Source of the DNA: JAYQKL01 sp049889415
Lineage (GTDB): Bacteria > Pseudomonadota > Alphaproteobacteria > RS24
Assembly (NCBI GenBank): GCA_049889415.1
Contig: JBMHDL010000010.1
Coordinates: 1-64,000, forward strand
Length of the DNA stretch: 64,000 nt
Direction: 5' to 3'
Shown here: positions 1 through 7,904 of the stretch, in pieces
Layout: the number at the start of each line of letters is the position of its first letter
Numbering within the stretch: position 1 is the stretch's first letter
Program-made: the position numbers and the translations under genes
Notes under the pieces: model-generated
The model's input: the letters and a program-made list of their open reading frames with translations, nothing else
The model's database searches: none
What the model was told of the DNA's origin: nothing

Positions 1-859
1 CCTGACGTTCAAATGTTGGTGTATTTGAACCAAACTGAATGGCTGAACCAAAAACCGCACCGGTGTTGGAAATAGGTGTCGGCTGGTAGTACAGAGATGT
101 TGATTCCGTCATGGAGTAATCAGCCGTGATGCTGAGTTCCAGTTCGTCGGAAATCTCATTCAGGTAAGACAGGCGGGCACCATAGCGCTCGGAGGCGGCA
201 AAGTTTTCACCTGGTCCGTTATTTTCCACCCAACCTTCATCATCTTCAAAGTTGGCTGACAGACGGACGGCTTGTGTCTCAGACAGCGGAATGTTGACAT
301 ATCCGTTGACTTTCTTGGTATAGGTGCCGTAACCGGCCTGGACTTTACCGAAATATTCATCCGTGCTCGGCTTGGCCGAAATGATATTGATTGCACCGGC
401 AACGGAGTTACGTCCATACAATGTACCTTGCGGGCCTTTCAAAACCTCAACACGGGCAATGTCAGGTGAGTCAAAAGCAAGGCCAATCACCTTACCCAGA
501 TACATGCCGTCTTGGTAGAGAGCGACTTTTGAGTCCAAACCGTGCTGCGGGTCAATCGTTCCGACACCACGGATACTGATGCGGATACCGTTCGGGTTCG
601 CAGCAGCCGGATATGTGAACAGACCCGGTGTAAATTCAGAAATATCCTCAAAACCCTGAATATCACGAACCTCAAGGGCTTCGGTATCAAAGGCTGAGAT
701 GGAAATCGGCACATCCTGCAGTGACTCTTCTTTCTTCTGAGCCGTCACAATGATGTTGTCAATCACACGACCATCCTGGGCGAGGGCATGGCTGGAAACC
801 ATGGTCCCGGTGAGACCCAGGGTAAGGGCGAGCAATGATTTTGACATGATGTTAGACAT
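1..859 (-). CDS. TonB-dependent outer-membrane receptor, N-terminal part (truncated by window edge)
   Basis: Reading frame open from 859 to the window edge, about 286 residues of a larger protein. The N-terminus has a signal peptide ending near SSHALAQ, then a TonB-box-like IIVTAQKKEESL. A typical plug domain follows, with RISIRGVGT, VALYQDGMYLG, RVEVLKGPQGTLYGRN and GAINIISAKP, and then the first barrel strands. The start at 859 is chosen because GGGAG lies about 7 bases upstream; a second in-frame ATG at 847 is possible. This style of plug is common in the large alphaproteobacterial receptor families for siderophores, oligosaccharides or other scarce nutrients. The substrate cannot be told from this fragment. 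It is transcribed away from the valine degradation operon. Confidence 0.93.
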   Translation of the reverse strand, partial: MSNIMSKSLLALTLGLTGTMVSSHALAQDGRVIDNIIVTAQKKEESLQDVPISISAFDTEALEVRDIQGFEDISEFTPGLFTYPAAANPNGIRISIRGVGTIDPQHGLDSKVALYQDGMYLGKVIGLAFDSPDIARVEVLKGPQGTLYGRNSVAGAINIISAKPSTDEYFGKVQAGYGTYTKKVNGYVNIPLSETQAVRLSANFEDDEGWVENNGPGENFAASERYGARLSYLNEISDELELSITADYSMTESTSLYYQPTPISNTGAVFGSAIQFGSNTPTFERQ

Positions 860-1230
860 GTGTACTCCCTACCAAAATTTTTTAGCAACATTAAAAAATG
901 CAATCAGACGCAAAAATCCAAATACATTCCAAAAATCATGACTTAAAGAGAGAGCAATTACAACAGAAATGTAATGGCATTATATTAACACACATGCCTG
1001 TGACATATTTACATCTATGTTGGGGGAGAGACGCTGAATATACCATCTCCTTATGAATGTTCGGGCGGCTCGCAGGTTCTCAAAATGATGGGCCGATGGT
1101 TGCCGGCTGGAAAAACCGTGTTGGATATGCAGGAAAAAATTGCTAGGGAAACCCAACCTAAACGACAGTTTGTCTCGTAGGGCTTTAGGAACTAAAGTCC
1201 TTGCATATAAACCAAAGAAGGAAATGAATA
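860..1230. other. Divergent intergenic region, receptor / valine operon
   Basis: 371 bases without a convincing gene. It is AT-rich near the receptor start (about 875-1000), where that gene's promoter should lie, and more GC-rich towards mmsA. The clearest structure is the imperfect palindrome at 1181-1200. An antisense frame of 136 codons (980-1390) runs through it into mmsA and has no recognisable domain, so I do not call it. Confidence 0.6.
1181..1200. promoter_or_regulatory. Candidate operator upstream of mmsA
   Basis: CTTTAG-GAA-CTAAAG forms a perfect 6-bp inverted repeat with a 3-base centre, flanked by GG and CC. It lies 30 bases before the mmsA start and just upstream of a TATAAA (1206-1211) that could be a -10 box, so a bound protein would cover the -35 region. 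It could be an operator for a valine-pathway regulator. No regulator gene is adjacent, and this is inference only. Confidence 0.35.
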
Positions 1231-2727
1231 ATGCGTCAAGTACCGCACTACATAAACGGCAAAATCGTGGAAGGCTCATCGGGGCTTTTCTCAGACATTT
1301 ACAACCCCAGTTCTGGAGAGGTGCAGGCACAGGTTCAATTGGCGACAAAGGCTGAACTCGACGCCGCGGTTGAAGTTGCCGCGCAGGCACAGATTGGCTG
1401 GGGAGCCACCAACCCCCAGCGCCGCGCCCGAGTGATGTTCAACTTCAAGCAGTTGCTGGAAGAAAATATGGACGAGCTGGCGGAAATCCTGTCATCAGAG
1501 CATGGTAAAGTCATTGCTGACGCCAAAGGTGACATTCAGCGCGGGCTGGAAGTCATCGAGTTCGCCTGCGGCATTCCGCATCTGTTGAAGGGCGAATATA
1601 CCGAAGGTGCCGGCCCGGGCATTGATGTGCTGTCTGCCCGTCATCCGCTGGGCGTAGTCGCCGGTATTACGCCGTTTAATTTCCCTGCCATGATTCCGAT
1701 GTGGATGTTCGGTGTCGCCATTGCTTGCGGCAATGCGTTCATCCTCAAACCGTCCGAGAAAGATCCGACCGTTCCGCTGCGTCTTGCGGAACTGATGAGT
1801 GAAGCCGGTCTGCCGGACGGCGTCTTGAATGTTGTGCATGGTGACAAAGTGTCAGTAGATGCGATTTTGGACAATGATACCATCAAGGCGGTCAGTTTCG
1901 TCGGCTCATCCGACATCGCCCATTATGTCTATTCCCGCGGTACGGCCAACGCCAAGCGCGTACAGGCCATGGGTGGCGCGAAAAACCATGGTATCATCAT
2001 GCCGGATGCGGATATGGATCAGGTTATCGCCGATTTTTCAGGCGCGGCTTTCGGCTCTGCTGGGGAGCGTTGCATGGCCTTGCCGGTCGCAGTGCCGGTC
2101 GGCAAGGATACGGCCGATGAATTTGTTGCCCGCATGAAAGATGAAATGGCCAAACTGAAAGTCGGTGTTTCCACCGACCCGGATGCGCATTACGGCCCGG
2201 TCGTGTCAGCCCAGCACCGCGCCAAAATCGAAGGATACATCCAGATGGGTGTTGAGGAAGGCGCTGATCTGGTGGTTGATGGCCGGGGTCAGAAGCTGCA
2301 GGGGCTGGAAAACGGCTTTTTCATCGGCCCGTCCATGTTCGACAATGTCAAACCGGATATGCAAAGCTACAATGAAGAGATTTTCGGACCGGTATTGCAG
2401 GTTGTGCGGGCCGAGACATTGGAAGAAGCGGCGCGTCTGCCCTCGCAGCACCAATATGGCAATGGGGTCGCTATTTTCACCCGCAACGGTCTGGCTGCAC
2501 GCGAATTCGCTACCAAGGTCAATGTCGGTATGGTCGGCATTAATGTGCCGATACCGGTGCCGGTTGCCTATCACACATTTGGCGGATGGAAACGCTCAGC
2601 CTTCGGCGATGTCAACCAGCATGGCCCGGAGGGGGTGCGTTTTTTCACCAAGGTCAAGACGGTCACCCAACGCTGGCCGTCAGGCGAAGTCGCGGACCAG
2701 TCCTTCATCATCCCGACCATGGATTAA
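1231..2727 (+). CDS. mmsA: Methylmalonate-semialdehyde dehydrogenase (CoA-acylating)
   Basis: 498 residues, the normal length for MmsA, an aldehyde dehydrogenase family enzyme. It converts methylmalonate semialdehyde (valine catabolism) or malonate semialdehyde to propionyl-CoA or acetyl-CoA with NAD and CoA. Visible features are the Rossmann stretch with FVGSS near residue 228, QAMGGAKNHG, the catalytic cysteine in GSAGERCMALP (about residue 281), and the C-terminal FGGWKRSAFGD. AAGGAA lies about 7 bases before the ATG. It is the first gene of a tight five-gene operon covering isobutyryl-CoA to propionyl-CoA. Function is confident from both sequence and neighbours. Confidence 0.96.
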   Translation: MRQVPHYINGKIVEGSSGLFSDIYNPSSGEVQAQVQLATKAELDAAVEVAAQAQIGWGATNPQRRARVMFNFKQLLEENMDELAEILSSEHGKVIADAKGDIQRGLEVIEFACGIPHLLKGEYTEGAGPGIDVLSARHPLGVVAGITPFNFPAMIPMWMFGVAIACGNAFILKPSEKDPTVPLRLAELMSEAGLPDGVLNVVHGDKVSVDAILDNDTIKAVSFVGSSDIAHYVYSRGTANAKRVQAMGGAKNHGIIMPDADMDQVIADFSGAAFGSAGERCMALPVAVPVGKDTADEFVARMKDEMAKLKVGVSTDPDAHYGPVVSAQHRAKIEGYIQMGVEEGADLVVDGRGQKLQGLENGFFIGPSMFDNVKPDMQSYNEEIFGPVLQVVRAETLEEAARLPSQHQYGNGVAIFTRNGLAAREFATKVNVGMVGINVPIPVPVAYHTFGGWKRSAFGDVNQHGPEGVRFFTKVKTVTQRWPSGEVADQSFIIPTMD

Positions 2728-2739
2728 GGGAGACTAACC

Positions 2740-3519
2740 ATGTCACGCACATATGAAACGATTTCTTTTGAACAAAAAGGCCGCGTGGCTGTCGTCAAAC
2801 TCAACCGGCCCGACAGTCTGAATGCCTTGAACTCGCAGGTGATGAGCGAGATTGTTTCGTGTTTTCAAAGCGTCGATAATGATGACGGCATTGCCGTGAG
2901 CATCCTGACGGGTGAAGGCCGGGCCTTTGCCGCGGGTGCTGACATCAAGGAAATGCAGCCGCAAAATTTCACCTCAATGTATATGGATGACTTCTTTGCC
3001 GGCTGGGATCGTTTTGCTGCTTGCCGCAAGCCGGTCATCGCCGCCGTCAACGGATTTGCGCTGGGCGGTGGCTGTGAATTGGCGCTGATGTGCGACATGG
3101 TGTTGGCCTCTGACAAGGCAAAATTCGGCCAGCCTGAAATCACGCTGGGTGTCACACCCGGCATGGGTGGATCACAACGCCTGACCAAGGCGGTCGGCAA
3201 GGCCATGGCGATGGACATGATCTTGACCGGACGCATGGTGGATGCGGATGAGGCGACACGGTTCGGGATTGCCTCGCGCATTATTCCTCATGACGACTTG
3301 ATGACGGTCGCCTTGGAAGCCGCAGAAACCATTGCCGGCTATTCGATTCCATCCCTGATTGCCGCCAAGGAAATGGTCGCCGCGTCGCTGGAAATGTCAA
3401 CAGCAGAGGGGGTTAAATTTGAACGCCGTCTGTTCCATGCCTTGTTTGCCACGGATGACCAGACGGAGGGTATGACCGCCTTTGTTGAAAAACGCAAACC
3501 GGATTTCAAAGACAAATAA
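2740..3519 (+). CDS. Enoyl-CoA hydratase (crotonase family), likely methacrylyl-CoA hydratase
   Basis: 259 residues, a standard crotonase. The oxyanion-hole motif FAAGADIKEM is near residue 68. Both catalytic glutamates are present, in GGGCELALMCD and GQPEITLG. It starts 12 bases after mmsA. In this operon the expected step is hydration of methacrylyl-CoA to 3-hydroxyisobutyryl-CoA, between the acyl-CoA dehydrogenase and the hydrolase encoded downstream. Close relatives are broad short-chain hydratases, so wider use in beta-oxidation is possible. The specific role is inferred from context. Confidence 0.92.
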   Translation: MSRTYETISFEQKGRVAVVKLNRPDSLNALNSQVMSEIVSCFQSVDNDDGIAVSILTGEGRAFAAGADIKEMQPQNFTSMYMDDFFAGWDRFAACRKPVIAAVNGFALGGGCELALMCDMVLASDKAKFGQPEITLGVTPGMGGSQRLTKAVGKAMAMDMILTGRMVDADEATRFGIASRIIPHDDLMTVALEAAETIAGYSIPSLIAAKEMVAASLEMSTAEGVKFERRLFHALFATDDQTEGMTAFVEKRKPDFKDK

Positions 3520-3537
3520 GATATGTGAGGATCAAGC

Positions 3538-4668
3538 ATGAGCGTTGTACTGTCAGAAGAACAGGTCATGATTCAGGATATGGCCGCCAATTTCGCCAAG
3601 GAGCGGCTATTGCCCGGCGCGGCTGAATGGGATGCCGAGAAGCATTTTCCGGTCGAGGAAATGCGTGAGGGAGCCGAACTTGGTTTTGGCGGCATTTACA
3701 CCGGCGAGGAACATGGCGGCACTGGTCTGACGCGTTTTGATGCGGCCTTGATTTTCGAACAGCTTTCGCAGGGCTGCCCGTCCACGGCCGCTTTCATCTC
3801 CATTCACAATATGGTCACCTGGATGATTGACGCATTCGGTTCGGATGATTTGCGTGCCCGCTATGTGCCGGATCTCGTCACCATGGGAAAAATCGGAAGC
3901 TATTGCCTTACGGAGCCCAGCTCAGGCTCGGATGCCGGCGGCATGAAAACCAAAGCCGTCAAGGACGGTGACGTTTACAAGCTGACAGGCACCAAGCAGT
4001 TCATTTCCGGTGCCGGTGTCTCTGATGTCTATATTGTCATGGCCAAAACCGGCGACAGCGTATCGGCATTTCTTCTGGAAAAAGGGGCTGAGGGGCTGTC
4101 CTTTGGCGCCAATGAGAAGAAAATGGGCTGGAACTGCCAACCGACGCGACAGGTCATTATGGATGAAGCCATTGTACCGGCGGCCAATCTGATTGGTCAT
4201 GAAGGGGATGGCTTCAAATTTGCTATGATGGGGCTTGATGGCGGCCGCCTAAATATTGCCGCCTGTTCGCTGGGCGGTGCCCAGTCCGCCATGAACCAGA
4301 CACTCGGCTATGTCAAGGAGCGAAGCCAGTTTGGTCAGGCCATTGCCGACTTCCAGAACACGCAGTTCAAAATGGCGGATATGGAAACGGATCTGCAGGC
4401 CGCCCGCCTGATGCTTTATACCGCTGCACAGAAACTTGATGCCAAAGAACCGGACGCGACCAAATGGTGTGCCATGGCCAAACGGATTGTGACGGATAAT
4501 TCATTTGATGTTGCCAATGCCTGCCTGCAATTGCATGGTGGATATGGGTATTTGTCGGAATATAATGTCGAGCGGGTTGTCCGGGATTTGCGAGTGCACC
4601 AGATTCTTGAGGGCACCAATGAAATCATGCGGATGATTGTCGCTCGTACATTGCTGAAATCCAACTGA
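3538..4668 (+). CDS. Acyl-CoA dehydrogenase, likely isobutyryl-CoA dehydrogenase
   Basis: 376 residues, the usual length for a short-chain FAD-dependent acyl-CoA dehydrogenase. The ACAD signatures CLTEPSSGSDAGG (FAD/substrate region) and the C-terminal QLHGGYGYLSEY are present. The catalytic glutamate lies in ILEGTNEIMRM near the C-terminus. It should oxidise isobutyryl-CoA to methacrylyl-CoA, passing electrons to ETF. It sits 18 bases after the hydratase gene, with an AGG-containing ribosome site (GTGAGGATC). The operon context (mmsA, hydratase, 3-hydroxyisobutyryl-CoA hydrolase, mmsB) favours isobutyryl-CoA over straight-chain substrates. Confidence 0.93.
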   Translation: MSVVLSEEQVMIQDMAANFAKERLLPGAAEWDAEKHFPVEEMREGAELGFGGIYTGEEHGGTGLTRFDAALIFEQLSQGCPSTAAFISIHNMVTWMIDAFGSDDLRARYVPDLVTMGKIGSYCLTEPSSGSDAGGMKTKAVKDGDVYKLTGTKQFISGAGVSDVYIVMAKTGDSVSAFLLEKGAEGLSFGANEKKMGWNCQPTRQVIMDEAIVPAANLIGHEGDGFKFAMMGLDGGRLNIAACSLGGAQSAMNQTLGYVKERSQFGQAIADFQNTQFKMADMETDLQAARLMLYTAAQKLDAKEPDATKWCAMAKRIVTDNSFDVANACLQLHGGYGYLSEYNVERVVRDLRVHQILEGTNEIMRMIVARTLLKSN

Positions 4669-4679
4669 ACGGAGGTGCC

Positions 4680-5753
4680 ATGTCTGAGGATGTTGTTATC
4701 AGCCGAGTGGAAAACGGGCTTGGTTGCCTAACGTTGAACCGCCCCAAAGCTCTGCATTCACTCAACAGGGATATGTGTGCCCTGATGGTTGCGGCATTGG
4801 AAGACTGGCGTGAAGATGATCGTGTGAAGGCTGTCTGGATTGATCATATGCCAGAAACGCGTGGCTTTTGTGCCGGCGGTGACATTCGCCTGTTGCAGGA
4901 AAGCGGCCGGACCGACGGGGTTGACGGCTGTGCCTTTTTCCATCTCGAATATCAGTTGAACCATCTGCTGCATAGCTATGAGGGCTTGTCCGGCAAGCCG
5001 GTCATCGCGGTGATGGACGGTGTAACCATGGGCGGCGGGGTCGGCATTTCTGTTCACGGGCGGTATCGTGTGGCGACGGAAAACACGACTTTTGCCATGC
5101 CGGAAACCGGCATCGGCCTGTTGCCGGATGTCGGCGGCGGCTGGTTTCTGCCGCGCTTGCCCGGCGAACTTGGGGCATGGCTCGCCATGACCGGTGCGCG
5201 GCTGAAGACGGCCGACACATTAAAGGCGGGCGTGGCGACCCATTATGCTGAGGTTGCCCAAATTGCGGGATTGAAAGGTGATGTTCAGGCTGCATTGACA
5301 TCAGGCGACACTCTGGATGATGTGTTTGGGCGGGCGCGCGGATCCGCCGGAGACGTCAAGCTTTTGTCTGACGCCAATATCGCTGAAATTAATGAGCTGT
5401 TTGCCGGCGAAAGCGCCGAAGACATAGTCACCCGGCTGGCGTCATCGGCGTCGGACTTCGCGGCAAGCCAATTGGCGAGCCTGAAAATCAAATCCCCGCT
5501 GACGGTAAAACTTGCGCTGCGCCAAATTCGTGAGGGCGGACGCATGTCCAACTTTGCCGACAACATGAAAATGGAATATCGTCTGGCGTGTCGGGCATTG
5601 GTCAATCCGGAATTTCATGAAGGGGTGAGGGCGGTCATTGTTGATAAGGACAATGACCCGAAATGGCAGCACAATGATGTTGCGGATGTTGAGGACAAGA
5701 TTATTGACGCCTATTTTGAACCGCTTCCGCAGGAATGGAAGCCACGCGTGTAA
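4680..5753 (+). CDS. 3-hydroxyisobutyryl-CoA hydrolase (crotonase superfamily)
   Basis: 357 residues, longer than a hydratase and typical of the HIBYL-CoA hydrolase branch. It shows GFCAGGDIR near residue 62, the MGGGVGISVHG loop, and the acidic motif MPETGIGLLPDVGG expected for hydrolase activity. It also has the extended C-terminal helical part (FADNMKMEYRLACR). It removes CoA from 3-hydroxyisobutyryl-CoA, which makes the pathway irreversible and clears reactive methacrylyl-CoA. GGAGGTGCC precedes the ATG. It lies between the dehydrogenase and mmsB, exactly in pathway context. Confidence 0.93.
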   Translation: MSEDVVISRVENGLGCLTLNRPKALHSLNRDMCALMVAALEDWREDDRVKAVWIDHMPETRGFCAGGDIRLLQESGRTDGVDGCAFFHLEYQLNHLLHSYEGLSGKPVIAVMDGVTMGGGVGISVHGRYRVATENTTFAMPETGIGLLPDVGGGWFLPRLPGELGAWLAMTGARLKTADTLKAGVATHYAEVAQIAGLKGDVQAALTSGDTLDDVFGRARGSAGDVKLLSDANIAEINELFAGESAEDIVTRLASSASDFAASQLASLKIKSPLTVKLALRQIREGGRMSNFADNMKMEYRLACRALVNPEFHEGVRAVIVDKDNDPKWQHNDVADVEDKIIDAYFEPLPQEWKPRV

Positions 5754-5774
5754 ACGCAGAAGGAGAGGGAAAAT

Positions 5775-6650
5775 ATGAGCACGATTGCATTTATTGGATT
5801 GGGGAATATGGGGTCCGGCATGGCGGCCAACCAGGCGAAAGCCGGTCACCGGGTTCTGGCTTTTGACTTGTCGCAGGAGGCGATTGCCCGGGCTGTCGAA
5901 AACGGCTGCGAGGCTGCCGCTTCGGTTGCGGAAGCAGTCGGTCAGGCTGATATTGTGCTGTCCATGCTGCCGGCGGGCAAGCATGTGCGCGGCTTGTATG
6001 AGCAGGATGTGTTGCCCAATGTCAAGCCGGGGGCTTTATTGATTGACTGCTCAACCATTGATGTTGATAGCGCACGTGCGGTGAGCGCCATGGCGAAAGA
6101 GGCCGGCTTCCGTGCCGCCGATGCGCCGGTCTCGGGTGGGACGGCCGCAGCTGATGCCGGAACACTGGCCTTCATGGTTGGTTGTGAGGAGTCTGATTTC
6201 GCAGATATCCAGGACGCTTTAGAGCCAATGTCGAAAGCGACATTGCATGCCGGGACTTCCGGTGCGGGTCAGGCCGCGAAAATTTGTAATAATATGCTGC
6301 TTGCAATTACCATGGTCGGCACTTCGGAAACGTTTTTAATGGCAGAAAAGCTTGGTCTGGACGCCCAGAAATTCTTTGATATTTCATCCCAGGCATCCGG
6401 GCAAAGCTGGTCCATGACCAGCTATTGCCCTGTCCCCGGGCCAGTACCGGCTTCTCCGGCAAACAATGATTATCAGCCGGGGTTTGCTGGGGCGATGATG
6501 TTGAAAGATCTGCATCTCGCCATGGGTGCGGCCAAAACAGGCGGCGCCAACACCCCCCTGGGTGAGTTGTGCACAAAAATGTTCGAAGCGTTTTGTGAAG
6601 AGGGCGGGGACGTCAAGGACTTTTCCGCAATCATCAACACTTTGCGGTGA
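5775..6650 (+). CDS. mmsB: 3-hydroxyisobutyrate dehydrogenase
   Basis: 291 residues of the beta-hydroxyacid dehydrogenase family. It has the N-terminal dinucleotide fold IGLGNMGSGMAAN, the substrate signature DAPVSGGTAAADAGTL and the catalytic lysine in GQAAKICNNM. It oxidises 3-hydroxyisobutyrate to methylmalonate semialdehyde with NAD, feeding MmsA. It is the last gene of the valine operon, preceded by AAGGAGAGG and followed within 20 bases by a strong terminator. Tartronate-semialdehyde reductase relatives are the alternative, but the operon settles it. Confidence 0.95.
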   Translation: MSTIAFIGLGNMGSGMAANQAKAGHRVLAFDLSQEAIARAVENGCEAAASVAEAVGQADIVLSMLPAGKHVRGLYEQDVLPNVKPGALLIDCSTIDVDSARAVSAMAKEAGFRAADAPVSGGTAAADAGTLAFMVGCEESDFADIQDALEPMSKATLHAGTSGAGQAAKICNNMLLAITMVGTSETFLMAEKLGLDAQKFFDISSQASGQSWSMTSYCPVPGPVPASPANNDYQPGFAGAMMLKDLHLAMGAAKTGGANTPLGELCTKMFEAFCEEGGDVKDFSAIINTLR

Positions 6651-6669
6651 GTCCGCCCTAATTCAGGTG

Positions 6670-6703
6670 AAACCCCCGCCATGCAGCATGACGGGGGTTT
6701 TTT
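6670..6703 (+). terminator. Rho-independent terminator of the valine operon
   Basis: AAACCCCCG and CGGGGGTTTTTT form the outer stem, and CATG/CATG flanking a short centre extends it, followed by a T-run. It lies 20 bases after the mmsB stop and just before the convergent small membrane gene, which it may also serve weakly. Confidence 0.9.
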
Positions 6704-6707
6704 CCGT

Positions 6708-6935
6708 TTAGGCTGATTTCCTGTTGATCAGATACAGGATGACACCGACTGCTATCAGTCCAACCAGGCCACCATCACCGAGTTGGGCAATGATATTAAT
6801 GATGTTCCCGACAATATCGCCGCCGATAAACGGAACGGCTTGGCCGAAAATAACCTGCAGAATGACAGCGACGGCTATCAGCAAAAGACCCAGATCAATA
6901 ACTTCACGCAAGAAAGATTTAGCTGTATCAAGCAT
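6708..6935 (-). CDS. Small two-helix membrane protein, function unknown
   Basis: 75 residues with two strongly hydrophobic segments, about 14-31 (LGLLLIAVAVILQVIFG) and 52-69 (GGLVGLIAVGVILYLIN). They are separated by a glycine-rich loop, and the end is basic (NRKSA). A near-ideal GGAGG sits 7 bases before the ATG, which strongly supports translation. It is convergent with mmsB across the terminator and divergent from the holin-like gene. No enzymatic motif is seen. It could be a small stress or envelope protein; I cannot assign a role. Confidence 0.8.
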   Translation of the reverse strand: MLDTAKSFLREVIDLGLLLIAVAVILQVIFGQAVPFIGGDIVGNIINIIAQLGDGGLVGLIAVGVILYLINRKSA

Positions 6936-7031
6936 TGGATTACCTCCAATTTATTGTTGTTAACATCCCAAACATGCGTTAGGTGCGCCGAAGGGTCAAG
7001 TTTTACAGTTGTGGCAGGCCCACTTGAAGCA

Positions 7032-7074
7032 GGGATAACAGAATATAACATATTGTTATTGTTTGGTTTATCCC
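7032..7074. promoter_or_regulatory. Inverted repeat in divergent spacer before the holin-like gene
   Basis: GGGATAA (7032-7038) and TTATCCC (7068-7074) are a perfect 7-bp inverted repeat. A second alternative pair ATAACA/TGTTAT is nested within the AT-rich loop. It sits between the divergent genes at 6935 and 7167 and could be an operator or a transcribed hairpin. Confidence 0.35.
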
Positions 7075-7166
7075 CGTTCAGCATGATTTGGGGTAAAATC
7101 ATCTGCCGGCAAATCCGCAAGCCTGAAAAGGGTATAAAACGACTCACCCGGACTCTGGTCGAAACG

Positions 7167-7724
7167 ATGAAAAAAATAAAAAACCATGATTGGCGACAGA
7201 TTGTCAGACAGATTGCACCGACCATTGGCGTTGCCCTGGGCGGCCCGTTTGCGGGTCTCGCAATGCAGTCCTTGTCCCGTGCCGTCTTTCCGGATGCGGA
7301 TGACATTCCGTCCGAGGACGCTTTCAGGCGTGTGTTGGCCGGAGGCAATCAGGACCTGCCTGCAGCGATGAAACGGATCCAGTCCGCCGAGAAGGATTTT
7401 GTGCTGCAGATGCGTCGTCTGGATTTGGACGCAGACCGGCTGGTGCAGATGGACCGCCATTCGGCCCGTGAACGTCAGGCGGCAATGGGTGATCATTTCC
7501 CGAATATTTTGGGCGGGTTTGTTTTGTTTGGATTTTTCAGCACGGTCGGCTTTGTTCTGGTTGGTGGCCTTGAGCATGTTGACGGCGGAGCCATGACCCT
7601 AATCGGTTCAATCATTGGCTATGTCTCAGCCAAAGCGGATCAGGTCGTTGCTTTCTTTTTCGGATCCTCTTCTAGTTCGCGTGAAAAGACTCGTGCACTG
7701 ACCAAAGCTTTCGATAAAAAATGA
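7167..7724 (+). CDS. Holin-like protein of the GTA three-TM holin type
   Basis: About 185 residues from the ATG at 7167; the frame is open further upstream (another ATG at 7083) but that part does not look like protein. Neither start has a good ribosome site. Hydrophobic segments lie near residues 12-32, 112-135 and 142-165. A charged amphipathic stretch (DLDADRLVQMDRHSARERQ) lies between. The end, FFFGSSSSSREKTRALTKAF, resembles the C-terminal signature of holins described for gene-transfer-agent release and phages. No capsid, terminase or endolysin gene is nearby. The family call is by pattern recognition only. Confidence 0.6.
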   Translation: MKKIKNHDWRQIVRQIAPTIGVALGGPFAGLAMQSLSRAVFPDADDIPSEDAFRRVLAGGNQDLPAAMKRIQSAEKDFVLQMRRLDLDADRLVQMDRHSARERQAAMGDHFPNILGGFVLFGFFSTVGFVLVGGLEHVDGGAMTLIGSIIGYVSAKADQVVAFFFGSSSSSREKTRALTKAFDKK

Positions 7725-7904
7725 CAAATGCCGAACCTTTCAGGGTGGGCAGGGGGGGGCAATAAATCCCTGATAGTAGAGGTTTGTTGTAAATATATCG
7801 CCGCTTATGTGCTATTTTGTTGAGGTAAAACCGAATCACTTGAGTTTGATGGCCAATGATCATGCGGGCTTGAAGTTTTGCGTTCGGTTGGAATGAGTTG
7901 GTAA

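Noticed and set aside
980..1390. 136-codon minus-strand frame reaching into mmsA
   Set aside because: Runs antisense to the mmsA 5' end, has no domain and an unusual composition; the region is better read as intergenic.
6783..7166. Upstream extension of the holin-like frame
   Set aside because: Overlaps the small membrane gene antisense and its promoter; composition is not protein-like.
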